Source of the DNA: Cohnella silvisoli | GTDB taxonomy: Bacteria > Bacillota > Bacilli > Paenibacillales > Paenibacillaceae | Length of the DNA: 64,000 bases | Direction of reading: 5' to 3' | Assembly (NCBI RefSeq): GCF_021190915.1 | Contig: NZ_JAIOAP010000005.1 | Coordinates: 124,001-188,000 of the forward strand | In this document: positions 17,975-26,512 of the stretch, one piece after another | How positions within the stretch are numbered: the first letter of the stretch is position 1 | Layout: each line of letters starts with the position of its first letter | Made by a program: the position numbers and the translations under genes | The notes under the pieces: model-generated | What the model was told of the DNA's origin: nothing | The model's database searches: none | Seen by the model: the letters and a program-made list of their open reading frames with translations, nothing else

Positions 17975-19327
17975 TTACCAGCCTGGGGTTTTCACCGTAC
18001 GGTTGTATTGCGCGTAGTCCGTGTACCAGTCGTCAAACGCTTTCTTGACGTCTTTTCCGTTGAAAATATCCTGAATCGGCTTTCCTGCGTCGGTACCGAG
18101 CGGGAACGTCGGAAAGCGTTGTCTGATCACATCGAGGGTAACAGGAATATTGAGTTGAGAAACATAACCGTCGACTTCTTCCTGCCATACGCTCTTTTCC
18201 GTATCGTATCCTTTATATGGAGAAGCTCCCTGAACGGGTTTGACCAAGATGTTGAAATTGTCCGGCTCCATGAGGAAGTTGACCATGTCCTTCGCTTCCT
18301 GCTTGTGCTTGCTGTTGAAAGGAACGCCTAATACTCGGCCGGACAAATTGACGACAGCGCTAATCTTCGAATCGTCCAGCGTGAACGGCATGAAGCCCAG
18401 ATCTTTGACTTTCTCTGGGTCAAGCTTAGCGAAATCGTCGTACAGCCAGTCGCCCAGAACGGTCATCCCGTATTTGCCGTCCAGTAAACCTTGATATCCG
18501 TCCGCGATGATCACGGACATATGATCCTTGTTTGTGTATGGCTGCAAGGTAACCATGTGCTCCGCGAATTTCAGGAAACCGTCCATCTGGGAAGGTTTGG
18601 TTTCGTTCTTGGCCATGCGGTTCGCTTCCTCGTCCGTTACCGAGTAGACGCCGCCGACAGCTTGCAGCATTTGGTACGTCCAGCCGTCCTTGCCCGGAAT
18701 GAACAGCGGCGTAACGCCTGTCGCTTGAATCTTCTTCATTCCATCCATCAATTCTTGGTAGTTCATCATCGGCACTTTGACGCCGGCCGCTTCGAACACT
18801 TTCTTGTTGTAGATGGCTCCGAAATACCCGAGCGGGAATGCGTAAGCTTCATAAGCAACGCCTTCCTTGGTCGTGAAGAGCTTAACGCTATCCAAGGTTT
18901 TATCCACCCACGGACCTTGAAGAGGCTCTAGGAAGGAGAATGGAATTGTTCCGTCGCCAGCTGTGGCCATGAACAAATCGGGTGCGTCATTCGTCGACAA
19001 TTTAGTTTTCAGAATATTGATGAACTGATCGTCCGGATACACATCCACCCTAACCTTATTGCCGGTTGACTTCTCGTAGGCAGCAATTGCACTCTTCAGT
19101 CCTTCAGTTTCACCCCAAGCATTGAAGGTGGCCAATACCATTTCGACCGGTTCTTTGGACGGCGCCGCCGAACTCTCCGTGTTCGACGCCGATGAAGCAG
19201 GGCTGCTTGCTGCCGGGGACGTTTCCCCTGACCCATTGTTTGTTTTTCCTCCGCAAGCCGCCAAAATCGACAAGATTAAGACGATTGCAAGCAGTGCTGC
19301 TCCCCGTTGAACTCTTTTGTTCTTCAA
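17975..19327 (-). CDS. Sugar ABC transporter substrate-binding lipoprotein
   Basis: 450 residues. Signal peptide with lipobox LAAC-GG, Cys25 lipidated, then a Ser/Ala/Pro/Thr-rich linker and a mature domain of the MalE/family-1 kind: VEMVLATFNAWGETEGLKSAIAAYEKSTG, VRVDVYPDDQFINILKTKL, DAPDLFMATAGDG, YGMTVLGDWLYDDF. The start is TTG 19327 with GGGGAGG about 9 nt upstream. First gene of the locus A minus-strand operon; its promoter carries operator type 1 (19386-19450). Confidence 0.92.
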   Translation of the reverse strand: MKNKRVQRGAALLAIVLILSILAACGGKTNNGSGETSPAASSPASSASNTESSAAPSKEPVEMVLATFNAWGETEGLKSAIAAYEKSTGNKVRVDVYPDDQFINILKTKLSTNDAPDLFMATAGDGTIPFSFLEPLQGPWVDKTLDSVKLFTTKEGVAYEAYAFPLGYFGAIYNKKVFEAAGVKVPMMNYQELMDGMKKIQATGVTPLFIPGKDGWTYQMLQAVGGVYSVTDEEANRMAKNETKPSQMDGFLKFAEHMVTLQPYTNKDHMSVIIADGYQGLLDGKYGMTVLGDWLYDDFAKLDPEKVKDLGFMPFTLDDSKISAVVNLSGRVLGVPFNSKHKQEAKDMVNFLMEPDNFNILVKPVQGASPYKGYDTEKSVWQEEVDGYVSQLNIPVTLDVIRQRFPTFPLGTDAGKPIQDIFNGKDVKKAFDDWYTDYAQYNRTVKTPGW

Positions 19328-19385
19328 TCAAATAACCTCCCCATTCAATTTTTTGAAATGTTTTAACGCTGGGCTAACAAGACCC

Positions 19386-19450
19386 ATTATGGCAGATCGC
19401 TTTCATAACCCGATATAGAAGATCAGACGGCCAATCTGGATTTTTGGACA
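19386..19450 (-). promoter_or_regulatory. Operator type 1, copy A, with -10 box, ahead of the transport operon
   Basis: On the minus strand TGTCCAAAAATCCA (19450-19437), 13 nt, ATCTTCTATAT (19423-19413), 21 nt, CATAAT (19391-19386). The same two blocks with the same 13-nt gap occur ahead of the serine hydrolase and of the beta-helix gene. No good -35 box is present, which fits an activator-dependent promoter. Confidence 0.7.
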
Positions 19451-19473
19451 AACTTCGTTCGACTTTTTCTTTT

Positions 19474-20502
19474 CTAGAGGCTCATTAGTTTGTTCCAAAT
19501 GAGTTTGTAATTTTTCCAATCGCTATGGAGTCTTGGGCTATTCGTTAAAATAACTCCGATTCGTTGATATTGGGGGTCGATGGAAAGCATGCATCCGCTA
19601 AAACCAGGGTGCCCGATACAGGAAGGCGAATGCAATTCGCCAAAACATCCGTACGGGTCGGTATCCGTTCGCTGCCAGAAAACAGGGGTTTTAGCGAATT
19701 TTCCATTCGTAACCTCGCGCTGCATGAAATCGATACCGGCTGGCGAAAATATTGTTTGGTCTCTAAATTTCCCTGCGCGCAAGAACAATTCCGCGAATCG
19801 CATCAAATCATCCACAGTCGAATATAGACCGCTGTCCCCGGTTACGGCGGCATGCCGTAAATGGCTCATGTAGCTGCCTGTTTCGTAGTTCCAAGGCAGT
19901 ACGAACGAATGATCCTGCAACCGTTCCGTCTCAAAAGTCGTATTTTCCATTTCCAATGGAATAAACAGAATCTCGCGCGCAAATTGTTCGAGACTCGTAC
20001 CGGTCACCTTCTCGATGATATCCATCAGAATCGTGTAGCCTTGCGTAAAATAGACTTGGCGCTCACCTGGCATATAGGATCTGTCGTTGATTCGGTAGAT
20101 TTTGTTTAAATAGGCTTCAGCATCTTCCTTGCTCGGCCATGGCTCTTCAAACCCTTCATAACCAGCCGTGTGCGTAAGCAAATGCAATACCGTAACGTCA
20201 GAGAACGGATAGGAAGGAATGATCGTTTGTACGGGTGTAGTAAGGGTCAGCAATCCTTCCTCGATCAGTTTAACAATTAAGGTGCCGGTAATGATTTTGG
20301 TGACCGAGCCGATGTTAAAACGCGTATGGCGATCAATAGGTGTCCTCTCATACCCAGCGGGCGCTGAGAAGCCCTCATTAAATTCATACAGACAATCTTC
20401 TTTAACATCCCTAAAGCCGATAGAAAAACACGGGCTTAGTTCCTTATCCAACAGTTTTTTAAAATACAAGTCTAAGCGAGGAGCTTGAACCGTTGTGCCC
20501 AT
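19474..20502 (-). CDS. Serine hydrolase, class C beta-lactamase-like
   Basis: 342 residues, no signal peptide, so probably cytoplasmic. Beta-lactamase/PBP-like esterase fold: RFNIGSVTKIITGTLIVKL contains the S-x-x-K nucleophile motif (Ser at about residue 64-66), LLTHTAGYEGFEEPW follows, the second motif is YFTQGY in place of the usual Y-x-N, and HPGFSGCMLSIDP near residue 297 replaces the KTG box. Members of this family in sugar loci often act as esterases or amidases; the substrate is unknown. GGGAGG is 7 nt before the ATG. It lies between the transport operon and the sensor kinase, is transcribed away from the kinase, and its own promoter has operator type 1. Confidence 0.88.
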   Translation of the reverse strand: MGTTVQAPRLDLYFKKLLDKELSPCFSIGFRDVKEDCLYEFNEGFSAPAGYERTPIDRHTRFNIGSVTKIITGTLIVKLIEEGLLTLTTPVQTIIPSYPFSDVTVLHLLTHTAGYEGFEEPWPSKEDAEAYLNKIYRINDRSYMPGERQVYFTQGYTILMDIIEKVTGTSLEQFAREILFIPLEMENTTFETERLQDHSFVLPWNYETGSYMSHLRHAAVTGDSGLYSTVDDLMRFAELFLRAGKFRDQTIFSPAGIDFMQREVTNGKFAKTPVFWQRTDTDPYGCFGELHSPSCIGHPGFSGCMLSIDPQYQRIGVILTNSPRLHSDWKNYKLIWNKLMSL

Positions 20503-20540
20503 ATCGAATAACCTCCCTTAAAAATGAAGCGTTGACCCTT

Positions 20541-20604
20541 ACTATATAGAACCGTTCTACTGAACAATATGGAAGATTGTATCCGCAGTCTGGATTTTTG
20601 AACA
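20541..20604 (-). promoter_or_regulatory. Operator type 1, copy C, with -10 box, ahead of the serine hydrolase
   Basis: On the minus strand TGTTCAAAAATCCA (20604-20591), 13 nt, ATCTTCCATAT (20577-20567), 20 nt, TATAGT (20546-20541). It lies in the divergent interval between the serine hydrolase and the sensor kinase, so it may influence both. Confidence 0.7.
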
Positions 20605-20661
20605 CAATTGATTCCAGCAGGCTAACTCCGCGCATGCCTGTGCTATTATATACGCAAGGCG

Positions 20662-22416
20662 GTGATCAGACTGAAAATACGCAACCCCCTGCAGATCAAG
20701 CTTTTCTTCGTTTATTCCCTCGTATTTGTTCTGATTACAATTCTTGCAAGCGTTCCCACTTATCTGTATCTCAAGAGAGGGATCGAGAAGAATGCCTTGA
20801 ACAGCATGAACGAAACCGTCGGCAACGTGACCGACAAGCTGGATGCGAGCCTGAAAGAGTTCGACAACATCAGCAAGCAGCTCTATCTAAGCACGGATTC
20901 GAACGGACGAACGGTGATCCAGCACCTGCAGATTCTCGACGGCGGCAATGGCACCTTCGATGCATATGAATCGAACCAGGCGGTAAACAATATGCTGGGT
21001 CTCGTTAGGTCTATTTACAACGACATATACCGACTTACGATCTTTACCTTCAAGAACCAAGTGTTCTCCAATCCTAAAGCCCGAATGACCGTCGACCAGG
21101 CTTATGCGGACAACCGCGATTTGGCAGAGATCCGCGAATCGGCAGGCGAGACGCTGTTCCGATACGCCCAGAAGGATCGTTGGGCCGGTCCGAACGACAC
21201 GACCGTCTTCAGTTTCAGCCGCTTGCTGAACCCGCGCCAGAACAAGATCGCCGTCATCGAGATGCAGATCCGCTCGGACGATCTGCTGCCCCTCGACCAG
21301 ATCCGATCCATACAGGGTGCTATGCTGACGTTATCTGAAGGCGACCGGCTTCTGTTCTCCAGCAATTCCGACAACTTAAATACCGTTCGCAAGGATACCT
21401 ACGTGTTCCGAAAGCAAATCGAATCTTCGAATCTAACGATTGCTCTAACGGTTCCTCGGAGTGTCGTCTTGTCCGAGCTCACCCTGGTCCGTAATTTCGC
21501 GCTCGCTACCCTTTTCTTGCTCATCACATTTTCCTTATTCGTCTACTATTATTTATCCCGCCTGCTGACGCAGCCGCTGGTTAAATTAAGGGGAGCCATC
21601 GACTCCATCGATTTGGAAGACAAGAGGCTTAATATCGACAACAAATATAAGGTCAACGAAATCGAGCGGATCAATCGTTCCTTCCGCAACATGAACAACC
21701 GACTGCAGCATTCGCTCGAACAAATCGTGCAGTTCCGGACGAGACAGCTGCAATCCCAATTCGACACGCTTCAGGCGCAAATCAATCCTCATTTTCTATT
21801 TAACATGCTGGGAATCATTCAAGTATCCGCGGAAAATGGAGAACTGTCGCAGGTGCAGACCATTTCGCGCAATTTATCGGAGTTCATGCGCTATTCCACC
21901 TCTATCGAGTCCCCCGTGACTATTTTGGAGAAGGAAGCGGCTTTCACGTTCCGTTACTTGGAGTTGATGAAGACGCGGTACATGCACAGACTGACCTACC
22001 ATATCGACCTCGACCCCGGCATGCTGCATATGATGGTGCCCAAGCTGATTTTGCAGCCGCTTGCGGAGAATGCTATCCAGCACGGATTCGGAGACATCCA
22101 ACATCCCCTCCATATCGAGGTGACTGGGCGTCTTGAAGGTAATAGATGGGAGCTTAGGTTCAGGGACAATGGGGCTGGCTTCACTGAAGAGCGGTTGGCT
22201 GAAGTCAAAGAAAGCGTGCGCTTGGCGCTCGAGCGGCTGGATACCGATTTCGAGCAGATCGGGCTGGGACTTGGCGGAATGGGACTGACCGGCACCATCG
22301 TACGTCTGCAGTTGATGTTCCGCCACCAACTGCAGTTCGAGATCGGCAACCATCGGGACGGCGGTGCGGAAGTCGTATGGAAGGCATCCATCAGCGGACA
22401 AGGAGAGCAAATATGA
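20662..22416 (+). CDS. YesM/LytS-type sensor histidine kinase
   Basis: About 584 residues. N-terminal membrane segment (IKLFFVYSLVFVLITILASVPTYLYL), a ~240-residue extracellular sensing region, a second segment (FALATLFLLITFSLFVYYYLS), a HAMP linker (LRGAIDSIDLEDKRLNIDNKYKVNEIERINRSF) and a His_kinase domain with LQAQINPHFLFNMLGII (His in INPHFLFN is the phosphate acceptor), then HATPase with LQPLAENAIQHGF and DNGAGF. The GTG at 20662 lies inside an extended ribosome site (AAGGCGGTGATC, 20656-20667); a CTG at 20671, correctly spaced and giving MKIRNPLQ, may be the real start. ATGA overlap with the response regulator shows coupling. Senses an extracellular sugar or its binding protein. Confidence 0.92.
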   Translation: MIRLKIRNPLQIKLFFVYSLVFVLITILASVPTYLYLKRGIEKNALNSMNETVGNVTDKLDASLKEFDNISKQLYLSTDSNGRTVIQHLQILDGGNGTFDAYESNQAVNNMLGLVRSIYNDIYRLTIFTFKNQVFSNPKARMTVDQAYADNRDLAEIRESAGETLFRYAQKDRWAGPNDTTVFSFSRLLNPRQNKIAVIEMQIRSDDLLPLDQIRSIQGAMLTLSEGDRLLFSSNSDNLNTVRKDTYVFRKQIESSNLTIALTVPRSVVLSELTLVRNFALATLFLLITFSLFVYYYLSRLLTQPLVKLRGAIDSIDLEDKRLNIDNKYKVNEIERINRSFRNMNNRLQHSLEQIVQFRTRQLQSQFDTLQAQINPHFLFNMLGIIQVSAENGELSQVQTISRNLSEFMRYSTSIESPVTILEKEAAFTFRYLELMKTRYMHRLTYHIDLDPGMLHMMVPKLILQPLAENAIQHGFGDIQHPLHIEVTGRLEGNRWELRFRDNGAGFTEERLAEVKESVRLALERLDTDFEQIGLGLGGMGLTGTIVRLQLMFRHQLQFEIGNHRDGGAEVVWKASISGQGEQI

Positions 22417-23972
22417 ACATCATAGTGGTCGACGATGAGCCTTTTTTTATCGAACAGTTGAAAAAGAAACTTGCGATGCTAAGCGAAGAGCTGCAAACAG
22501 AGTTAATAGTTACTTCAGAATGCTACAACGGGAAGGAGGCGCTGGAAGCAATCGCCAGGGAAACACCCGACGCCGTGTTTACCGATATCCGCATGACCGC
22601 GATGAACGGTATCGAGTTGGCGAAGGCAATACGAGAACGTCATCCCGATTTGCCCATCGTGATCTTGAGCGCCTATCCCTCGTTTGAATATTTACGAGAG
22701 GCTATGCGTTTCAACGTTACCGATTACCTGGTCAAACCGATTGACGCCCCAGCATTACAAGAGATTGTGGAGAAGCTCGTCGCGAATGCAGAGAACAGGA
22801 GCTATCTCAAAGCGCAAAAGACGCTGCTCACTATTCTCGTCTCGCCGACGCTGCCGTCGGAGGCGGAGCAAACGGCCCGCGTTCGGCTGCCTTATCCGTT
22901 CTATCGCGCCTTTTTTATCAATAATATCGAATCCGTGCACGAGTATCCCGTTCTTGCCCCAAGCAGCGATGAAGATGACAAGAGGCTCATCTACGAACTC
23001 GGCCAGATTTTGTCGGGCGGCGAGTTGTCCTGGATATTCCCGCTTGATGACGGAAGATCGCGACTTCTCGTTCTAGGTCTGAACGATAACGGCGAGAACA
23101 AGCTGCCTGCCCTATTTGATGCCTTATCCAAGCATTATTCACGAGGCGGCGCCGGTCCTTCGGTCGTCTATAGCGCCGCTTTCCCGGATATTCTCCGTTT
23201 GAACAAGCTTGTAACCGCCCTTCGGACTTGCTTATCGGAACGGCTTGTCATTGGAAAGGCGCTTTATTTAACCGCCTCGGATACCGAACCGGATCGCCAT
23301 GCCTCGGTTCCGGACACGGATATCGAGAAATCCAAGCTGGACCGGCTGCTTACCGCTCGGGATTACGGAGGTGCGATCGAACTGATCCGCAGCTTGTTCC
23401 GTATCTGGGAGAAATACGATTGCCCAACGGCTGTCCTAGGGATGCAACTGAGAGATATTGTGCATCGCATCGAGAACCAAGAGAAAAAACCGACAAAGTT
23501 GGGTTTTCGTAATTGGGAAGCCAGAATCGAGGAGCAGCTGCAGACCGCCCGATCGTTTCCGGAGCTGGCTGAAGGCTTCATCGCCATGCTTTCGCAAATG
23601 TTTGAACAGGAGACGACCGGAAACTGGTCCCAAGACTTGAGCCAACTGTTTGCCCGAATCGAAGCGTATATTGCATCCCATATCGGCCAACCTTTGTCGC
23701 TCCCCCTGCTGACCGAACAATTTCATATCTCAAAGACGCTTCTTTGCAACCTGTTCCGCGACTATAGCGGTAAATCCTTCGTTGAATACGTCACGGCGCT
23801 CCGCATGCACAAGGCGCAGGAGCTGATGATCCATTATCCTCGAATGCGCAACAAAGAAATAGCGGAAATGATCGGCTACTTTGATCAGAACTATTTCAGC
23901 CGCGTATTTACTTCGGTCATCGGCATGAGTCCGAGCGAATTCCGCGCTCGCAGCGGTTCCGAAACCCTTTGA
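22413..23972 (+). CDS. YesN-type response regulator with AraC HTH domain
   Basis: 519 residues. The REC domain opens MNIIVVDDEPFFIEQL with the acidic pair at about 9-10, phospho-acceptor Asp in AVFTDIRM at about 56-57, and YLVKPIDAPAL as the switch Lys region. A ~280-residue middle of unknown fold follows. The C-terminal ~100 residues are two AraC helix-turn-helix units: LPLLTEQFHISKTLLCNLFRDYSGKSF and KEIAEMIGYFDQNYFSRVFTSVIGMSPSEFR. Start ATG 22413 is preceded by GGAGAG and overlaps the kinase stop; the longer frame from 22377 is spurious. It is the prime candidate for binding operator type 1, one copy of which starts 10 nt after its own stop codon. Confidence 0.92.
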   Translation: MNIIVVDDEPFFIEQLKKKLAMLSEELQTELIVTSECYNGKEALEAIARETPDAVFTDIRMTAMNGIELAKAIRERHPDLPIVILSAYPSFEYLREAMRFNVTDYLVKPIDAPALQEIVEKLVANAENRSYLKAQKTLLTILVSPTLPSEAEQTARVRLPYPFYRAFFINNIESVHEYPVLAPSSDEDDKRLIYELGQILSGGELSWIFPLDDGRSRLLVLGLNDNGENKLPALFDALSKHYSRGGAGPSVVYSAAFPDILRLNKLVTALRTCLSERLVIGKALYLTASDTEPDRHASVPDTDIEKSKLDRLLTARDYGGAIELIRSLFRIWEKYDCPTAVLGMQLRDIVHRIENQEKKPTKLGFRNWEARIEEQLQTARSFPELAEGFIAMLSQMFEQETTGNWSQDLSQLFARIEAYIASHIGQPLSLPLLTEQFHISKTLLCNLFRDYSGKSFVEYVTALRMHKAQELMIHYPRMRNKEIAEMIGYFDQNYFSRVFTSVIGMSPSEFRARSGSETL

Positions 23973-23981
23973 CGGAATCAA

Positions 23982-24045
23982 TGTCCAAAAATCCATGCTC
24001 TCCGCACGATCTTCCATATCCGCGGCTGGCGCCATGCCCTATAAT
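23982..24045 (+). promoter_or_regulatory. Operator type 1, copy B, with -10 box, ahead of the beta-helix gene
   Basis: TGTCCAAAAATCCA (23982-23995), 13 nt, ATCTTCCATAT (24009-24019), 20 nt, TATAAT (24040-24045). The hexamer 17 nt before the -10 does not resemble TTGACA. The two TCCA cores are 21 bp apart, two helical turns, as expected for two AraC-type subunits side by side. Confidence 0.75.
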
Positions 24046-24116
24046 TCGCATCAAGAGCGGCTTTCTCTGTCTTTCGGTTCTCTGGCCGCCAAACAGGTTA
24101 AGGGAGTTGACGATTG

Positions 24117-26381
24117 ATGAAGAGATTGGGTTTAGGAACAGCATTCGGTCTGATTCTGACACTGCTGTTCGCTTTGGTTCCTCTTTCCCCCGTTTACGCC
24201 ACGCCGACCACCTATTACGTAAGCTTTTCCGCCGGGAGCGATTCCAACAATGGAACCTCTGCAAACACCCCTTGGAAGACGTTAGGCAAGGTGTCCACCC
24301 AAACGTTCAACGCGGGAGATACGATCCTGCTGAAAAAGGGAGATACCTGGACGGGTGAAACCCTCTATTTGAACGGAAACGGCACCAACACCAATTGGAT
24401 CACCTTGTCCTCTTACGGAACCGGAAACAAGCCAAAAATCACTCCGTATACGTCCGTAGCCAACATTCCCGCAGCCAACCCCACTAATTTGGCCGCGAAC
24501 GGGCTGTTGTACGCCATCTATCTTCATAATTCCGCCGGCTGGAAAATCACCGGTCTTGAAATCGGATTTTCCAAGAGCGGCATCGTGAACGTCAATGACA
24601 CGAGCGGCACACGTAATGGCCTTTGGATCGAAGACTGCTACATCCACGATATCGTTAAATGGCCATTGCATCCGTACCCGAGTGAAGATAACCGGGTGGC
24701 CCCCTTGCAAATCATGCCTTATTCCGTTGGCATTTACACCCACCTCGACGAATCCTCCAGTTTAAACGAGAGGCTTCAGAACGTAACCGTCAAGAACGTC
24801 ACGATCGAACGAACCGACGGGCCTCTGGAAATTCGCAAAAGCGATAACGTTACGATTGAAAACCTAACAGCGACCGACTCCTATAGGGAAGGGGTAATAT
24901 TGACCGGTATTAACTATGATTACCCTGGCACGCCGATCGGCATCCTGAAGAATAGCGTCATCACCAACTCGGGTCTGAACGGTATGGTCTGGGGCACAGC
25001 CGGTCTTGCATTCAACGCCGTGCACAGCTTCGTTGCCGACAATGTGGAAATCGCTTACACGGTGGCGCCGAACGGCGTTGACGGAGTCGGCATCGATTAC
25101 GAAGGGTTAAACAAGAACGTAACCGTCAAGAACAGCTACGTCCACGACAACGCTGACGAAGCCGTGATGGTGTATCGTAATCCGCAATGGAGCGGCGGTG
25201 TGGAGAACGTCAACACGAGCCTGATCGACAACGTATTCAAGAACAACGGAATCCTCGGCGACTCGAACCCGCACGCCGCATTCCTGACGCATCAATACAA
25301 CGCGACGAATGGCGGGACGATTTCCGGCAACACGATTTACAAAACAAGCCGGAGTCAAGCGCTGAATTTCGTGCAAGAATTCTCGCCGGTGACGACGGAG
25401 TCGTGGCCCAACGGCAACTATACCATTTCGGGAAACAAAGTTCTGCTGCCGAACGGCAATCCGTTGAATTATGCCTCCACGGGATTCGCCTCCACGCAGG
25501 GCGCGAACGGTTGGAGCTATCAGCAATACGACGGAACCACCCTAAGCAATCTTTCCTGGAATTCGGCTTCCGGTTTATGGGAGGGAACAGTCGGCAACCT
25601 GTACGTCGGCAACGACTGGATGCACCCGGCGGTCGGATATTTCACTGAACGTACCTGGACGGCTGCAGCGGCGGGCACGATCCGGATCACTGGAACCGCG
25701 CGCAAATTCGACTCCACGCTCGGCAACGGCGTCGTCGCTTCCATGTGGAAGAACGGCACACAGATCTGGGGACCGTACACCATTACCGATATGACCGGCT
25801 CCTCGCACGATTTCGGTGTCAGCGTCAGCGTGGGCGACAAAATCGCTTTCGTGATCAACGCCAACGGGGATTCTTCCTACGACAAAACCTATTGGAATCC
25901 GGTCATTGAAGAAGTTAAACAGACCGCATATACGGCCAGTACGGATTTCATGGGGCAACAAGGCATGTACAACTGGAATTACGTCGAGTACAACGGCACG
26001 ACTCGCACGAATATGACCTGGAACGCCGCCAACCAAGTTTGGTCGGGAAGCGCCGTGAACCTGTATATTGGCAATGACTGGGTGCATCCCGCCATCGGAA
26101 TCCAACCGCAGCGCAAATGGACAGCTCCATCCGCAGGCACCGTGCGGCTTAGCGGAACCGTCCGCAAATACGATTCCGCATCCGGCAACGGAGTAATTGC
26201 GAGCATCTGGAAGAACGGAACGAAGATCTGGGGCGACACGACCGTTACGACGTTAACCGGCACATCGCATAACTTCACGACGACCGTCAGCGCGGGCGAC
26301 GTGCTCTATTTTGCAATTGATGCCAACGGGGACTCTTCCTACGACAAAACCTACTGGAACCCGACGGTCGCATACGAATAA
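24117..26381 (+). CDS. Secreted right-handed beta-helix protein with two C-terminal sandwich repeats
   Basis: 754 residues with a signal peptide (MKRLGLGTAFGLILTLLFALVPLSPVYA). After TYYVSFSAGSDSNNGTSANTPWKTLGKV, the entry of many pectate-lyase-like proteins, comes a parallel beta-helix (WITLSSYG, GLEIGFSKSGIVNVND, VTVKNVTIERTDGPLEIRKSDNVTIENLTATDS, VTVKNSYVHDNADEAVMVYRN) to about residue 440. Two tandem ~150-residue sandwich repeats end it; both contain NLYVGNDW or NLYIGNDW, RKFDS or RKYDS, NGV-IAS-WKNGT and NGDSSYDKTYWNP. A role as polysaccharide lyase or glycosidase is likely from the fold; catalytic residues are not identified. ATG 24117 is used (a TTG just before it extends the frame by one codon). 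Single gene under operator type 1, with a strong terminator. Confidence 0.85.
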   Translation: MKRLGLGTAFGLILTLLFALVPLSPVYATPTTYYVSFSAGSDSNNGTSANTPWKTLGKVSTQTFNAGDTILLKKGDTWTGETLYLNGNGTNTNWITLSSYGTGNKPKITPYTSVANIPAANPTNLAANGLLYAIYLHNSAGWKITGLEIGFSKSGIVNVNDTSGTRNGLWIEDCYIHDIVKWPLHPYPSEDNRVAPLQIMPYSVGIYTHLDESSSLNERLQNVTVKNVTIERTDGPLEIRKSDNVTIENLTATDSYREGVILTGINYDYPGTPIGILKNSVITNSGLNGMVWGTAGLAFNAVHSFVADNVEIAYTVAPNGVDGVGIDYEGLNKNVTVKNSYVHDNADEAVMVYRNPQWSGGVENVNTSLIDNVFKNNGILGDSNPHAAFLTHQYNATNGGTISGNTIYKTSRSQALNFVQEFSPVTTESWPNGNYTISGNKVLLPNGNPLNYASTGFASTQGANGWSYQQYDGTTLSNLSWNSASGLWEGTVGNLYVGNDWMHPAVGYFTERTWTAAAAGTIRITGTARKFDSTLGNGVVASMWKNGTQIWGPYTITDMTGSSHDFGVSVSVGDKIAFVINANGDSSYDKTYWNPVIEEVKQTAYTASTDFMGQQGMYNWNYVEYNGTTRTNMTWNAANQVWSGSAVNLYIGNDWVHPAIGIQPQRKWTAPSAGTVRLSGTVRKYDSASGNGVIASIWKNGTKIWGDTTVTTLTGTSHNFTTTVSAGDVLYFAIDANGDSSYDKTYWNPTVAYE

Positions 26382-26417
26382 TTGAGTTTGACAAGAATGT
26401 TTTCCGCAGTGAACAAC

Positions 26418-26456
26418 AAAAATTCTTCCAAGGGCAGTCCGCTTGGAAGAATTTTT
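26418..26456. terminator. Bidirectional terminator
   Basis: AAAAATTCTTCCAAG pairs perfectly with CTTGGAAGAATTTTT around GGCAGTCCG, between the beta-helix gene and the convergent GH78-like gene. Confidence 0.92.
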
Positions 26457-26512
26457 GTCATTTAAGGATCGAAGGCTCTAGAACTGAGTTCAGCAGTAGA
26501 AACAAGGTGAGG

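Noticed and set aside
19392..19412. Full cre site in the locus A transport promoter
   Set aside because: Only the left half (ATGAAAGCG) fits; the right half mismatches at the conserved C and final W.
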